Shown piece by piece: positions 34,050 to 44,939 of a stretch of DNA of 45,745 nucleotides (position 1 is its first letter; each line of letters starts with the position of its first letter). The translations under genes were made by a program, and so were the position numbers. Source of the DNA: Bauldia litoralis (lineage in GTDB: Bacteria; Pseudomonadota; Alphaproteobacteria; Rhizobiales; Kaistiaceae); NCBI GenBank assembly GCA_945882315.1, contig CAMCWB010000027.1, forward strand, positions 1-45,745, written 5' to 3'. The notes under the pieces are model-generated. The model saw only the letters and a program-made list of their open reading frames with translations. It searched no databases and had not been told where the DNA came from.

Positions 34050-36044
34050 ATGGCAGATCACGGCAAACACGAAGGCATGGCAAACGCGATCCGCGCGCTC
34101 GCCATGGACGCAGTCGAACGCGCGAATTCCGGCCATCCGGGGCTGCCCATGGGCGCCGCCGACATCGCGACCGTCCTCTTCACGCGCTACCTGAAATTCG
34201 ACCCGAGCGACCCCTACTGGCCCGACCGCGACCGTTTCGTGCTGTCGGCCGGCCACGGCTCGATGCTGCTCTATTCGGTGCTCTACCTCCTCGGCGTCGA
34301 GGAAGTGACCATCGAGCAGATCAAGAATTTCCGGCAGCTTGATTCGGTCACCGCCGGCCATCCCGAATATGGCCATGCCCCGGGCATCGAGACGACCACC
34401 GGTCCGCTCGGTCAGGGTCTCGCCAACGCCGTCGGCATGGCGATGGCCGAGAGAATCCTTTCGGCGCAGTTCGGCGACACCGTCGTCGACCACCGAACCT
34501 ATGTGCTCGCCTCGGATGGCGACCTCATGGAGGGGATCAGCCATGAGGCGATCTCGATCGCCGGGCACCTGAAGCTCAGCAAGCTGATCGTCCTCTACGA
34601 CGACAATGGCATCTCGATCGACGGACCGCTCACGCTCTCCGAGACCGGTGACGCCGTGGCGCGCTTCGAGGCCGCCGGCTGGCATGCGACGCGGATCGAC
34701 GGCCATAATCCCGATGAGATCGCCCGTGCCATCGAGGCGGCGCAGGCAAGCGACCGTCCTTCGATGATCGCCTGCAAGACGACTATCGGCTTCGGCGCAC
34801 CCACCAAGGCGGGCAAGTCCTCGTCGCATGGTTCGCCGCTCGGCGCGGAAGAAATCGCCGGCGCCCGCAAGGCGCTCGGCTGGACCGCGGCGCCCTTCGA
34901 GGTCCCGGCCGACATCCGCGATGCCTGGCGGATTGCCGGCCTCAAGGCGTCGCATGCGCGTAAGGATTGGGAAAAGCGGCTCTCGGCGCTCGACAGCACC
35001 AAGCGCGGCGAGTTCGAACGGCGCATCCGCGGCGAACTGCCGACCGCCTTCAACGAGGCGATTACGTCTTTCAAGAAGAAGCTCGCCACCGACAAGCCGA
35101 AGGTCGCGACCCGCAAGGCGTCCGAACTGACGCTCGACGTGATCAACCCGGTCGTTCCCGAGACGATCGGCGGCTCGGCCGACCTCACCGGCTCGAACAA
35201 CACGCGCTCCAAGGACCAGAAGGCGATCACGCCGGACGATTTCTCCGGCCGCTTCATCCATTGGGGCGTGCGCGAGCACGGCATGGCCGCGGCCATGAAC
35301 GGCATGGCGCTGCATGGCGGCGTCGTGCCTTATTCCGGCACCTTCCTGGTGTTCAGCGACTATTGCCGGCCGTCGATCCGGCTGGCCGCCCTGATGCGCC
35401 AGCGCGTCATCTTCGTCATGACGCATGACTCGATCGGCCTCGGCGAGGACGGCCCGACCCATCAGCCGGTCGAGCAGATGGCAGCACTCCGCGCCATCCC
35501 GAACCTCCTCGTCTTCCGGCCCGCCGATATCACCGAGACTGCGGAAAGCTGGCAGATCGCGCTGGAAAGCCGGTCGGCGCCGAGCGTGCTGGCCCTGACC
35601 CGCCAGAATCTGCCGGCGGTACGGACCGAATTCACCGAGGAGAACCGGACGGCGCGCGGCGCCTACGAGCTTGCCGCCGCCAATGGCGACGCCGAGGTGA
35701 CGCTCTTCGCCAGCGGCTCCGAGATCGAAATCGCGCTCGCCGCCAAGACGCTGATCGAGCGGCAGGGTTACGCCGCCCGCGTCGTCTCGGTGCCGTGCTT
35801 CGAGCTTTTCGCCGAGCAGAGCGAAGACTACCAGGCCGAGACGATCGGGACCGCGCGCGTCAAGGTCGCCATCGAAGCGGCGATCCGCCAGGGCTGGGAC
35901 CACTTCATCGGCAATGACGGCATCTTCATCGGCATGCATAGCTTCGGTGCCAGCGCGCCCTATGAACAGCTCTACGCGAAATTCGGCATCACCGCCGAGA
36001 AGGCCGCGGAAGCGGCGCTCGCGCGGCTGACTGCCAACAAGTAA
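34050..36044 (+). CDS. tkt: Transketolase
   Basis: Thiamine-diphosphate enzyme moving two-carbon units between sugar phosphates in the pentose phosphate pathway (or Calvin cycle). 664 residues, standard size. The ThDP motif begins [13 protein letters not shown] and continues to the Asn of [27 protein letters not shown] near the N-terminus and [13 protein letters not shown] in the pyrimidine domain are family hallmarks. ATG at 34050 ([21 protein letters not shown]) matches the common N-terminus though its ribosome-binding site is poor; a second ATG at 34077 follows GAAGGC. The longer open frame upstream is not coding. First gene of tkt-gap-pgk-fba. Confidence 0.97.
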   Translation: MADHGKHEGMANAIRALAMDAVERANSGHPGLPMGAADIATVLFTRYLKFDPSDPYWPDRDRFVLSAGHGSMLLYSVLYLLGVEEVTIEQIKNFRQLDSVTAGHPEYGHAPGIETTTGPLGQGLANAVGMAMAERILSAQFGDTVVDHRTYVLASDGDLMEGISHEAISIAGHLKLSKLIVLYDDNGISIDGPLTLSETGDAVARFEAAGWHATRIDGHNPDEIARAIEAAQASDRPSMIACKTTIGFGAPTKAGKSSSHGSPLGAEEIAGARKALGWTAAPFEVPADIRDAWRIAGLKASHARKDWEKRLSALDSTKRGEFERRIRGELPTAFNEAITSFKKKLATDKPKVATRKASELTLDVINPVVPETIGGSADLTGSNNTRSKDQKAITPDDFSGRFIHWGVREHGMAAAMNGMALHGGVVPYSGTFLVFSDYCRPSIRLAALMRQRVIFVMTHDSIGLGEDGPTHQPVEQMAALRAIPNLLVFRPADITETAESWQIALESRSAPSVLALTRQNLPAVRTEFTEENRTARGAYELAAANGDAEVTLFASGSEIEIALAAKTLIERQGYAARVVSVPCFELFAEQSEDYQAETIGTARVKVAIEAAIRQGWDHFIGNDGIFIGMHSFGASAPYEQLYAKFGITAEKAAEAALARLTANK

Positions 36045-36112
36045 GGACCCCATGCCGGAGCGATCCGGCGTCAACCATCGCGGGCCGCGACGCCCGACCG
36101 GGAGTAAAGACT

Positions 36113-37123
36113 ATGACCGTCAAGGTTGCCATCAACGGTTTTGGCCGCATCGGCCGTAACGTTCTCCGCGCCATCATCGAATCCGGACGCACGGATATCG
36201 AAGTCGTCGCGATCAACGATCTCGGCCCGGTCGAGACCAACGCCCATCTGCTGCGCTACGATTCGGTGCATGGCCGCTTTCCCGGCACGGTGACCGTCAA
36301 GGGCGACACGATCGACGCCGGCCGCGGCCCGATGAAGGTGACCGCGATCCGCGATCCCGCCCAGCTTCCGCACAAGGAGTTCGGCATCGACATCGCGCTC
36401 GAATGCACAGGCATCTTCACCTCGAAGGAAAAGGCCTCGGCCCATCTCGCCGCCGGTGCCAAGCGCGTTCTGGTGTCCGCCCCCTGCGACAGCGCCGACT
36501 CGACGATCGTCTACGGCGTCAATGACGACAAGCTGACCAAGGACGACCTCGTCGTCTCGAACGCTTCCTGCACGACAAACTGCCTCGCTCCGGTCGCCTA
36601 TGTCATGCACAAAGCGGTCGGCATCGAGACTGGCTTCATGACCACGATCCACTCCTATACGGGCGACCAGCCGACCCTCGACACGATGCACAAGGATCTG
36701 TACCGGGCCCGCGCCGCGGCGCTGAACATCATCCCGACCTCGACCGGTGCCGCCAAGGCGATCGGCCTGGTGATGCCGGAGCTGAAGGGCAAGCTCGACG
36801 GTTCCTCGACCCGCGTCCCCACGCCGAACGTCTCGCTGATCGACTTCAAATTCGTCGCTTCCCGCAAGACGAATGTCGAAGAGATCAACAACGCCATCAT
36901 GGAGGCTGCGAAGTCGAACCGCCTGTCGCCGATCCTGACCTGGACGAAGGAGCCGCTGGTCTCCTCCGACTTGAATCACGATCCTCACTCTTCGACCTTT
37001 GCCCTTGATCAGACAAAGGTTATTGGCGACACCTTCGTGCGCGTCGTCGCCTGGTACGACAATGAGTGGGGCTTCTCGAACCGCATGGCGGATACCGCCG
37101 TCGCGATGGCGAAGCTGATCTGA
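36113..37123 (+). CDS. gap: Glyceraldehyde-3-phosphate dehydrogenase, type I
   Basis: Phosphorylating NAD-dependent GAPDH of 336 residues. NAD-binding start [17 protein letters not shown], Asp36 in AINDL (favouring NAD over NADP), catalytic Cys153 in SNASCTTNC and His180 in [10 protein letters not shown] are all present; the C-terminus has [17 protein letters not shown] precedes the ATG. It is 68 bp after tkt and 13 bp before pgk. Confidence 0.98.
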   Translation: MTVKVAINGFGRIGRNVLRAIIESGRTDIEVVAINDLGPVETNAHLLRYDSVHGRFPGTVTVKGDTIDAGRGPMKVTAIRDPAQLPHKEFGIDIALECTGIFTSKEKASAHLAAGAKRVLVSAPCDSADSTIVYGVNDDKLTKDDLVVSNASCTTNCLAPVAYVMHKAVGIETGFMTTIHSYTGDQPTLDTMHKDLYRARAAALNIIPTSTGAAKAIGLVMPELKGKLDGSSTRVPTPNVSLIDFKFVASRKTNVEEINNAIMEAAKSNRLSPILTWTKEPLVSSDLNHDPHSSTFALDQTKVIGDTFVRVVAWYDNEWGFSNRMADTAVAMAKLI

Positions 37124-37136
37124 GACCGGCCCGGAG

Positions 37137-38330
37137 ATGGGGCATTTCCATACGCTCGACGACGCGGATGTGAAGGGCAAGCGCGCCCTCATCCGCGTCG
37201 ACCTCAACGTGCCGATGGCCGACGGCAAGGTCACCGACGACACCCGCATCCGGGCCGCCGAGCCGACCATCAGCGACATCACGAAGCGGGGCGGCCGCGC
37301 CATCCTGCTCGCCCATTTCGGACGCCCGAAAGACGGTCCGGAAGAGAAATACTCGCTGAAGCAGGTGGTCCCCGCCGTCGCTGCCGTGCTTGGCCGGCCG
37401 GTCGCTTTTGCCGAGGACTGCATCGGCCCCAAGGCCGAGGCCGCGGTCGCTGCGATGAAGGATGGCGACGTCCTGATCCTCGAGAACACCCGCTTCCACA
37501 AGGGCGAGGAAAAGAACGACAAGGCCCTCGTCGATGCACTGGCGAAACTCGGCGACCTTTACGTCAATGATGCCTTCTCCGCCGCCCACCGCGCCCACGC
37601 CTCGACCGAAGGCCTGGCGCGCCGCCTCCCGGCCTTCGCCGGCCGTTCGATGCAGGCGGAACTGGAGGCGCTCGATGCGGCGCTCGGCAACCCGAAGCGG
37701 CCCGTCGTCGCCATCGTCGGCGGCGCCAAGGTCTCGTCGAAGATCGATCTTCTCGAAAATCTCGTCGCCCAGGTCGATGCGCTGGTGATCGGCGGCGGCA
37801 TGGCCAACACTTTCCTCGCGGCGCAGGGCGTCAAGGTCGGCAAGTCATTGGCCGACCCCGACCTCGCCGAGACGGCGCTCCGCATCCTCGTTGCCGCAAA
37901 GAAATCCGGCTGCGCCATTGTGCTGCCCGAGGACGCCGTCGTCGCCAAGGAATTCAAGGCCGGCGCGGCGAGCCGCATCGTTTCGCTGGACGCGGTGGCT
38001 GCCGACGACATGATCCTCGATGTCGGGCCGAAATCGATCGCGGCCGTGAATGCCTGGATCGACAAGGCGGCGACGCTGGTCTGGAACGGGCCGCTCGGCG
38101 CTTTCGAGATCGCCCCCTTCGACAAGGCGACGGTCGCCGCTGCGCAGCACGCTGCCGAGCGCACGAAGGCCGGCCGGCTCCTGTCAGTTGCCGGCGGCGG
38201 CGATACGGTCGCCGCCCTTAATCATGCCCAAGTCGCAGGGGATTTTTCATTTGTGTCGACGGCCGGCGGCGCCTTCCTCGAATGGATGGAAGGCAAGCCG
38301 CTGCCCGGCGTGGACGCGCTGATACATTAA
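37137..38330 (+). CDS. pgk: Phosphoglycerate kinase
   Basis: Transfers phosphate from 1,3-bisphosphoglycerate to ADP. 397 residues; N-terminal substrate domain with IRVDLNVPM and LLAHFGRPK, nucleotide domain with [25 protein letters not shown] and GGGDTVAAL near the C-terminus. The ATG at 37137 is only two bases from a GGAG, unusually close, so translation may depend on coupling with gap; no better start exists. Confidence 0.98.
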   Translation: MGHFHTLDDADVKGKRALIRVDLNVPMADGKVTDDTRIRAAEPTISDITKRGGRAILLAHFGRPKDGPEEKYSLKQVVPAVAAVLGRPVAFAEDCIGPKAEAAVAAMKDGDVLILENTRFHKGEEKNDKALVDALAKLGDLYVNDAFSAAHRAHASTEGLARRLPAFAGRSMQAELEALDAALGNPKRPVVAIVGGAKVSSKIDLLENLVAQVDALVIGGGMANTFLAAQGVKVGKSLADPDLAETALRILVAAKKSGCAIVLPEDAVVAKEFKAGAASRIVSLDAVAADDMILDVGPKSIAAVNAWIDKAATLVWNGPLGAFEIAPFDKATVAAAQHAAERTKAGRLLSVAGGGDTVAALNHAQVAGDFSFVSTAGGAFLEWMEGKPLPGVDALIH

Positions 38331-38411
38331 CCGCCGGCCGCATCTCACCTTGCGACCGGTATCTTGATACGGCCACTGCATCGAACGACGAGCTTGAGGG
38401 AACCGACGAAT

Positions 38412-39443
38412 ATGAGCGACAGACTGGAAGACATTGCCGCCCGCATGGTCACCCCCGGCAAGGGCATCCTCGCCGCCGACGAGAGCTCGGGCACGATCAA
38501 GAAGCGTTTCGATTCGATCGGCCTGACCTCGACGGAAGATGCGCGCCGCGACTATCGCGAACTCCTCTTCCGCTCCGACGACGCTATGAAGAACTACATC
38601 TCCGGCGTCATCCTCTATGACGAGACGATCCGCCAGAAGGCCAAGGACGGCACGCCGCTCGTCGAACTGATCGCCAGATCCGGCGCCGTGCCGGGCATCA
38701 AGGTCGACGCCGGCGCCAAGCCGCTGACCTTCCAGAAGGGCGAGACGATCACCGAGGGCCTCGACGGCCTCGGCGAGCGCCTCAAGGAATATTACGGATT
38801 GGGCGCCCGCTTCGCGAAATGGCGGGCCGTGATCGACATCGGACCGTCGATGCCGAGCCACAACTGCATCAACGCCAATGCCCATGCGCTCGCCCGCTAT
38901 GCGGCGCTCTGCCAGGAAGCCGGCATCGTCCCGATCGTCGAGCCGGAAGTGCTGATGGACGGCCCCGTCGCCACCCATGACGCCGACACCTGCTACAAGG
39001 TGACGGAATGGACGCTGAAGACGGTGTTCCAGGAACTCTATTATGCCGGCGTCAACCTCGAGGGCATGGTGCTGAAGCCGAACATGATCGTTCCCGGCAA
39101 GAACAGCCCCAAAAAAGCCTCGCCCGCCGAAGTCGCCGAGAAGACCGTAATGGTCCTGAAAGCCTGCGTGCCGCCGGCTGTGCCGGGCATCGCATTCCTG
39201 TCGGGCGGCCAGTCGGACGGGCTCGCCACCGAGCATTTGTCGCTGATGAACGCGGCCGGCGGCCTGCCCTGGAGCCTGACCTTCTCCTATGGCCGCGCCT
39301 TGCAGGCGGCAACGATCAAGACCTGGGGCGGCAAACCGGAGAATGTTGCCGCCGCCCAGCGCGCCTTCCTGCACCGCGCCCGCATGAACGGGCTGGCCGC
39401 GGCCGGCAAGTGGAGCCAGGACGCGGAGAAGAAAGCTGCCTAA
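38412..39443 (+). CDS. Fructose-bisphosphate aldolase, class I
   Basis: Schiff-base-forming aldolase of 343 residues. The animal-type class I signature is evident: GKGILAADESSGTIKKRF near the N-terminus, Lys222 in VLKPNMIVPGK as the Schiff-base residue, and LSGGQSDG toward the C-terminus. No metal-binding class II motifs are present. ATG at 38412 has GAGGGA about 10 bases upstream; the open frame before it is not coding. Separated from pgk by 81 bp, so it may also have its own promoter. Confidence 0.96.
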   Translation: MSDRLEDIAARMVTPGKGILAADESSGTIKKRFDSIGLTSTEDARRDYRELLFRSDDAMKNYISGVILYDETIRQKAKDGTPLVELIARSGAVPGIKVDAGAKPLTFQKGETITEGLDGLGERLKEYYGLGARFAKWRAVIDIGPSMPSHNCINANAHALARYAALCQEAGIVPIVEPEVLMDGPVATHDADTCYKVTEWTLKTVFQELYYAGVNLEGMVLKPNMIVPGKNSPKKASPAEVAEKTVMVLKACVPPAVPGIAFLSGGQSDGLATEHLSLMNAAGGLPWSLTFSYGRALQAATIKTWGGKPENVAAAQRAFLHRARMNGLAAAGKWSQDAEKKAA

Positions 39444-39543
39444 TCGACTGAATTAGCGCCGCTTTCCATATATAGTGGCTTCGCGCCGCCACTCCGGGCG
39501 GCGAGAGATCGAAAGCGCGGTCGCGACTTTCGCGGGCGAAGCC

Positions 39544-40188
39544 ATGACCGATACCGAAAACAATTCCTGCCGCCTCTGCCTCGTGACGCCCCCCGGCGTC
39601 ACGCCTGACGCTTTTGCCGCAACGCTCGACGAAGCCCTTTCCGGCGGCGACGTCGCCTCGCTCTTCATCACCGGCGATCCGGCGTCCATTGCCGCCCTGG
39701 CCAAGGCCGCCGTCCCGGTGGCGCAGGCGCATGGCGTCGCGGCAATCGTCGTCAACGACACGCAACTCGCCGGCCATGCCCGCGCCGACGGCGTCCATAT
39801 CGACAGCGGCCGCGCCGACCTTGCCGCGGCAATCGGATCGTTCCGCCCCGCCCGGATGGTCGGTGCCGGCGGCGTCCGTTCGCGGCACGACGCCATGACC
39901 GCCGGCGAAGTCGATCCGGACTATGTCTTCTTCGGCCGACTCGATGGCGATACAGGCCCGGAAATCTTCGACAAGACGCTCGACCTCGCCGCGTGGTGGG
40001 CCGGGCTGTTCCAGATTCCGGCGATCGTCATGGGCGGCGCGTCGATCGACTCGGTCGTCGAGGCGCGCGATGCCGGCGTCGAATTCGTCGCACTCCGGCG
40101 CGCCGTCTGGGACCATCCGCAAGGACCGGCGGAAGCCGTGCGGCAGGCGAACGCCCGCCTCGCTGCCGCGACAGAAGAGGCGCAATGA
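39544..40188 (+). CDS. ThiE-like TIM-barrel protein lacking the phosphate-binding motif
   Basis: 214 residues of the thiamine-phosphate synthase fold: CRLCLVTPPGV, SLFITGDPASIAALAKAAVPVAQAHGV, AIVVND and DGVHIDSGRAD line up with ThiE strands. However, where active enzymes have a GP-F-T-TK-like pyrophosphate loop this one reads YVFFGRLDGDTGPEIFDK, so authentic synthase activity is doubtful. Similar degenerate paralogues occur beside the aldolase gene in relatives. Start ATG at 39544; the stop overlaps the next ATG (ATGA), coupling it to the Sel1 protein. Confidence 0.8.
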   Translation: MTDTENNSCRLCLVTPPGVTPDAFAATLDEALSGGDVASLFITGDPASIAALAKAAVPVAQAHGVAAIVVNDTQLAGHARADGVHIDSGRADLAAAIGSFRPARMVGAGGVRSRHDAMTAGEVDPDYVFFGRLDGDTGPEIFDKTLDLAAWWAGLFQIPAIVMGGASIDSVVEARDAGVEFVALRRAVWDHPQGPAEAVRQANARLAAATEEAQ

Positions 40189-41498
40189 GGCGCGCGGTCG
40201 TCCTCGCGCTTCTGATTGCCGGCGCGGCCGGCTTGCCCGCGTCGGCCCAGGCGCCGATGGACCTGACGCCCGGCGGCGGCCCACCATCAGCGCCCCTTCC
40301 CGAAGGGCCTATGGTTCTCACCCCGGCCCCTTCGGCGCCGGCGGCACGGCCGGCAGCTCCTAGAAAGCAGGCCGTCGCGCCGCCGATTCCACCGAAGCGT
40401 CCCGATCCGATCGGCGCCCTCATCGAAACCCCGTCCGAGCCGCCGCCGCTTGCCGCCGCACCGCCGGCAGCAGCGCCGCCGGTCCTGCAGGCGCCGTCAG
40501 CCGGGATGCCGGTGATGCCCATGGAACCAGCCCCACCGCCGGCCCAGTCTCCGCAGGCTACGGCTGAGCCGCCGCCGCTGCCGGCACCACCACCGGCGCG
40601 GCCGGTGGCCGCCATTCCGCCGCTGCCACCCGGCCTGCCGCGAAGCACGGCCGCCGGCGCCGCGGATCCAACCGCCGATCTCGCCTATGGTGCATTTCAG
40701 CGCGGCTACTATCTGACCGCTTTCGGCTACGCCACCAAAGCTGCCGGCGAGGGTGCCATCGCCGCACAGACGCTGCTCGGTCTGCTCTATGAAGGCGGCT
40801 ACGGCGTGCCGCGCAACTACCAGGAAGCGGTTGCCTGGTATGGGCTCGCCGCCCGTGCCGGCGACCGTGAGGCACAATTCGCGTTGGGTCTGATGAACCT
40901 CCGCGGCAACGGTATTGCCATCGATCGCGGCAAGGCTTTCGCCTATCTCGAACAGGCGGCTTCCGGCGGCAAGGCCGCAGCGATGTATGAACTGGCCCTC
41001 CTCTATCTCGAGGGAAGCGTCCAGCCGCGTGATCCGGCGCGGGCAATCGACCTGCTGAGCCGGTCGGCGGCCGCCGGCCAGGCGGATGCCCAATTCCGGC
41101 TGGCGCAGCTCTACGCAGCCGGTGACGGCATCGCCAAGGACGAGGTCACCGCGACCCGCTGGTTTGCCGCGGCGGCGCGCCTCAACCATATCGACGCGGA
41201 AGTCGAATTTGCCATCCGCCTGTTCAACGGCACCGGCATCGAAAAAAGCGAAGCAGTAGCGGCCGAGTGGTTCGACCGCGCCGCCCAGATCGGCAATCCG
41301 ATCGCCCAGAACCGGCTCGCCCGCATCCTGGCGGCGGGCCGCGGCGTCCCGGCCGATCCGGTCGCCGCCGCCAAATGGCACTTCCTGGCGCGCGCCGCCG
41401 GCCGCGACGATCCGTTCCTGGAAGATTTCGTGCGTGGGCTGAACGACCAGCAGCGCGCCGCCGCGATGAGCGCTGCGCAGCGCTGGCCGGCGGGCTAG
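40185..41498 (+). CDS. Exported Sel1-repeat protein
   Basis: 437 residues: signal peptide (cleavage near ASA|QAPMD), a Pro/Ala-rich low-complexity region to about residue 160, and then about six to seven Sel1/TPR-like repeats (AAQTLLGLLYEGGYGVPRNY, REAQFALGLMNLRGNGIAID, AAAMYELALLYLEGSVQPRD, ADAQFRLAQLYAAGDGIAKD, IDAEVEFAIRLFNGTGIEKS, PIAQNRLARILAAGRGVPAD). Sel1 solenoids act as protein-binding scaffolds; many in alphaproteobacteria are periplasmic. Partner unknown. The ATG overlaps the stop of the ThiE-like gene. Confidence 0.9.
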   Translation: MRRAVVLALLIAGAAGLPASAQAPMDLTPGGGPPSAPLPEGPMVLTPAPSAPAARPAAPRKQAVAPPIPPKRPDPIGALIETPSEPPPLAAAPPAAAPPVLQAPSAGMPVMPMEPAPPPAQSPQATAEPPPLPAPPPARPVAAIPPLPPGLPRSTAAGAADPTADLAYGAFQRGYYLTAFGYATKAAGEGAIAAQTLLGLLYEGGYGVPRNYQEAVAWYGLAARAGDREAQFALGLMNLRGNGIAIDRGKAFAYLEQAASGGKAAAMYELALLYLEGSVQPRDPARAIDLLSRSAAAGQADAQFRLAQLYAAGDGIAKDEVTATRWFAAAARLNHIDAEVEFAIRLFNGTGIEKSEAVAAEWFDRAAQIGNPIAQNRLARILAAGRGVPADPVAAAKWHFLARAAGRDDPFLEDFVRGLNDQQRAAAMSAAQRWPAG

Positions 41499-41586
41499 GC
41501 CGCCCTTTCACGTCACTCGCCTTGTCTCGCCCGCCGAAATGTGATGCACAGGCGGACTTTCGAATTCGTACCGGGATTTTTCAAAG

Positions 41587-42384
<798 letters not shown>

Positions 42385-42471
42385 CGGCGGTTCGGTCGCT
42401 GCCGCTATTTTGCCGTTTCTCTCTTCGCCAAATTCACGTTAGATTTTTAGAACGTCGAGAGAGGGCTCAAG

Positions 42472-43512
42472 GTGCTTTTCAGGAAGGCCCGTTCGCGGGA
42501 CTACGATCCGTACAAGCTGGCGAGCCCGCAGATTTATCTCTGGCGGATGATGATCTTCCTGATCATCGCCGGCTTCCTCGGCCTCATTCTCTACAATCAG
42601 GCCGCCATCGCCTTCATGTCCAACCCGGGACTGAACGGCGTTATCCTCGCCGTTCTGGCGATCGGCATCCTGATGATCTTCCGCCAGGTGATGCGGCTGT
42701 TTCCCGAGATCAAATGGGTGAACACCTTCCGGATCGCCGAGCCCGGCCTCGAGGTCGCGCGCCCGCCGGTGCTCCTGGCGCCGATGGCGACGCTGCTCGG
42801 CGACCGCATCGGCCGCATGGCGATCTCGACGACGACCATGCGCTCGATCCTCGATTCGATCCTGATGCGGCTCGACGAGGACCGCGAACTGTCGCGCTAT
42901 CTCGTCAGCCTCCTGGTCTTTCTAGGCCTTCTCGGCACGTTCTGGGGCCTTCTCGAGACCGTCAGCGCGGTCGCCGACACGATCCGCTCGCTCGACGTCT
43001 CCTCGGCCAATACCGGCGTCATCTTCGAGGATCTGAAGGCCGGGCTCGCGGCACCGTTGAACGGCATGGGCACGGCGTTTTCGTCCTCGCTCTTCGGCCT
43101 CTCCGGCTCGCTGATCCTCGGCTTTCTCGATCTCCAGGCCGGCCAGGCACAGAACATGTTCTACAACGACCTAGAGGATTGGCTGTCGACCGTCACCGAC
43201 CTCGATCCCGAGACCATCGACGCCTGTACCGGGGCCTCGACGGCCGAAGACCTGCGGGTTGCCGTCGAGCGTCTGTCGCGCACGGTCCAGGAAGGCACGA
43301 CCGGAGCCGGCGGCAGCGGCTCGACGCAACGCGCCACCACCGCCATGGCCAATCTCGCCGAGGGCATCCAGGGCCTCGTCCAGCATATGCGGAGCGAGCA
43401 GCAGGTCATCCGCTCCTGGGTCGAGACGCAGTCCGAACAGCAGAAGGACATGAAGGTCCTGCTCGAATCGATTTCGAGAGCGTTGCAGCCGCCGCCGCAA
43501 GCGGGTGAATGA
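42472..43512 (+). CDS. MotA/TolQ/ExbB-type proton channel protein
   Basis: 346 residues. Four predicted helices (about 25-43, 54-72, 143-163 and 195-220); the third contains FLGLLGTFWGLLETV, the glycine-rich pore signature of the MotA/TolQ/ExbB superfamily. A cytoplasmic segment (about 76-140) separates helices 2 and 3, and a long C-terminal tail (about 225-346) includes a Gly/Ser-rich stretch and a helix. Start is GTG at 42472 behind GAGAGGG. The stop overlaps the ATG of the OmpA-type partner, so the two form one stator-like complex. It is distinct from TolQ (16489-17208). No flagellar genes surround it. Confidence 0.85.
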   Translation: MLFRKARSRDYDPYKLASPQIYLWRMMIFLIIAGFLGLILYNQAAIAFMSNPGLNGVILAVLAIGILMIFRQVMRLFPEIKWVNTFRIAEPGLEVARPPVLLAPMATLLGDRIGRMAISTTTMRSILDSILMRLDEDRELSRYLVSLLVFLGLLGTFWGLLETVSAVADTIRSLDVSSANTGVIFEDLKAGLAAPLNGMGTAFSSSLFGLSGSLILGFLDLQAGQAQNMFYNDLEDWLSTVTDLDPETIDACTGASTAEDLRVAVERLSRTVQEGTTGAGGSGSTQRATTAMANLAEGIQGLVQHMRSEQQVIRSWVETQSEQQKDMKVLLESISRALQPPPQAGE

Positions 43513-44540
43513 TGGCGGTCGCCCGACGTCATCGTCCGCCGCGCGCTGATTTCTGGCCGGCTTTCGTCGACGTTCTGACGAACCTGCTCCTCGTCTTCAT
43601 CTTCCTGCTGTCGATCTTCGCGCTGGTGCAGTTCTTCCTGAGCCAGGAGATCTCCGGCCGCGACACCGTTCTGCAGCAGTTGAACGCGCAGATCGCCGAG
43701 CTCACCGAAATGCTGGCGCTCGAGAAGGCTTCGTCGGGCCAGATGTCGGATTCGCTGACCAACATGCAGGCAAGCCTTGCCACGATCGAGGCGGAGCGTA
43801 ACCGGCTGCAGGGGGTGCTCGACAGCGGCGGCGCCGCGACGGCGGCAGCCAATGGCAAGATCGCCGGGCTGACCACCGACCTCGAATCCGAGAAGCAGGC
43901 GAGCCAGCGCGCCCTTTCTCAGGTCGAGCTTCTCAACCAGCAGATCGCGGCGCTCCGCCGCCAGATCGCCGCGCTGGAAGGGGCGCTCGACATCTCCGAG
44001 GACCGCGACCGCGAGAGCCAGACCAAGATTGCCGATCTCGGGCGCCGGCTGAATGTCGCGCTGGCGCAGCGTGTCCAGGAGCTGGCGCGCTACCGCTCCG
44101 ACTTCTTCGGCCGGCTAAGAGAGATCCTCGGCGACCGCCCCGACATCCGCATCGTCGGCGACCGCTTCGTCTTCCAGTCGGAAGTCTTCTTCGCCACCGG
44201 CTCCGACGAGGTCAATCCGGCCGGGCTCGGCGAGCTGGATGCCCTCGCCGAGGCGGTCATCGAGCTCATGCAGGAGATCCCCGAGGACATTCCCTGGGTG
44301 CTCCGGGTCGATGGGCACACCGACAAGCAGCCGATCTCCGGAACCGGCCGTTTCCGCACCAACTGGGAACTGTCGGCCGGTCGCGCCATTTCGGTCGTCC
44401 GCTTCCTGATCGACAAGGGCGTCCCGGCAAACCGACTGGTCGCTGCGGGTTTCGGCGAATTCCAGCCTATCGAGCCCGGCGAGAGCGAAGAGGCCTTTGC
44501 CAAGAACCGCCGCATCGAGCTGAAGCTCACGGAGCGCTGA
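43509..44540 (+). CDS. MotB-like protein: membrane anchor, coiled coil, OmpA domain
   Basis: 343 residues. The N-terminal helix FVDVLTNLLLVFIFLLSIFALV (about 19-41) bears Asp21 at the position of the proton-binding Asp of MotB/TolR. A long coiled coil (about 50-190) follows, then an OmpA-like peptidoglycan-binding domain (about 210-343) with RVDGHTDKQPI and ELSAGRAISVVRFLI, including the Asp/Arg pair that binds diaminopimelate. The ATG overlaps the preceding stop. Partner of the MotA-like protein: an ion-driven unit bridging the inner membrane and the cell wall; task unknown. Confidence 0.87.
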   Translation: MMAVARRHRPPRADFWPAFVDVLTNLLLVFIFLLSIFALVQFFLSQEISGRDTVLQQLNAQIAELTEMLALEKASSGQMSDSLTNMQASLATIEAERNRLQGVLDSGGAATAAANGKIAGLTTDLESEKQASQRALSQVELLNQQIAALRRQIAALEGALDISEDRDRESQTKIADLGRRLNVALAQRVQELARYRSDFFGRLREILGDRPDIRIVGDRFVFQSEVFFATGSDEVNPAGLGELDALAEAVIELMQEIPEDIPWVLRVDGHTDKQPISGTGRFRTNWELSAGRAISVVRFLIDKGVPANRLVAAGFGEFQPIEPGESEEAFAKNRRIELKLTER

Positions 44541-44552
44541 GCAATCCTCGTC

Positions 44553-44581
44553 TTGTAAGGCCGGCCGCTCTCCGTTATAGG
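44553..44581 (+). promoter_or_regulatory. Promoter candidate of rpmE
   Basis: TTGTAA (44553-44558), 17 bases, TATAGG (44576-44581). It lies in the 94-bp gap before rpmE and leaves a leader of about 45 bases. Confidence 0.5.
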
Positions 44582-44634
44582 ATCGCCCCAACCCGGCCGC
44601 CTGCGGCGCCGCAACGCTTTTCGAGGCATTTCCG

Positions 44635-44859
44635 ATGAAGAAAGACATCCACCCCGACTATCACGAGATCAAGATCGTGATGAATGACGGGACCGAATAC
44701 ATGACCCGCTCGACCTATGGCGAGACCGGGGCGACGCTGATGCTCGATATCGACCCGACCACCCACCCGGCCTGGACCGGCGGTGGCCAGCACCTCGTCG
44801 ATCGCGGCGGCCGCGTGTCGCGCTTCAAGAACAAGTACAAGGGTTTCATGCAGGGCTGA
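44635..44859 (+). CDS. rpmE: 50S ribosomal protein L31, cysteine-free form
   Basis: 74 residues matching L31: [32 protein letters not shown] and [16 protein letters not shown]. There are no cysteines, so it is the zinc-free form usual in alphaproteobacteria. GAGG precedes the ATG and a strong terminator follows. Confidence 0.97.
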   Translation: MKKDIHPDYHEIKIVMNDGTEYMTRSTYGETGATLMLDIDPTTHPAWTGGGQHLVDRGGRVSRFKNKYKGFMQG

Positions 44860-44888
44860 GCCACCCGGTTCGCCTTCGCTCAAACGAC

Positions 44889-44917
44889 AAAAGCCCCGGC
44901 CTTGGCCGGGGCTTTTT
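44889..44917. terminator. Bidirectional intrinsic terminator between rpmE and DUF1465
   Basis: A 13-bp stem AAAAGCCCCGGCC / GGCCGGGGCTTTT around a two-base gap, with T5 on the plus strand and an A-run (Ts on the minus strand) on the other side. It serves convergent rpmE (plus) and the DUF1465 gene (minus). Confidence 0.92.
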
Positions 44918-44939
44918 CATGTCTGATACCCGGAAATGG

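Noticed and set aside
42472-44540. Zorya-type defence system (ZorA/ZorB)
   Set aside because: The channel and OmpA proteins resemble ZorA/ZorB in plan, but no ZorC, ZorD helicase or ZorE nuclease is adjacent; neighbours are suhB and rpmE, a conserved housekeeping setting.
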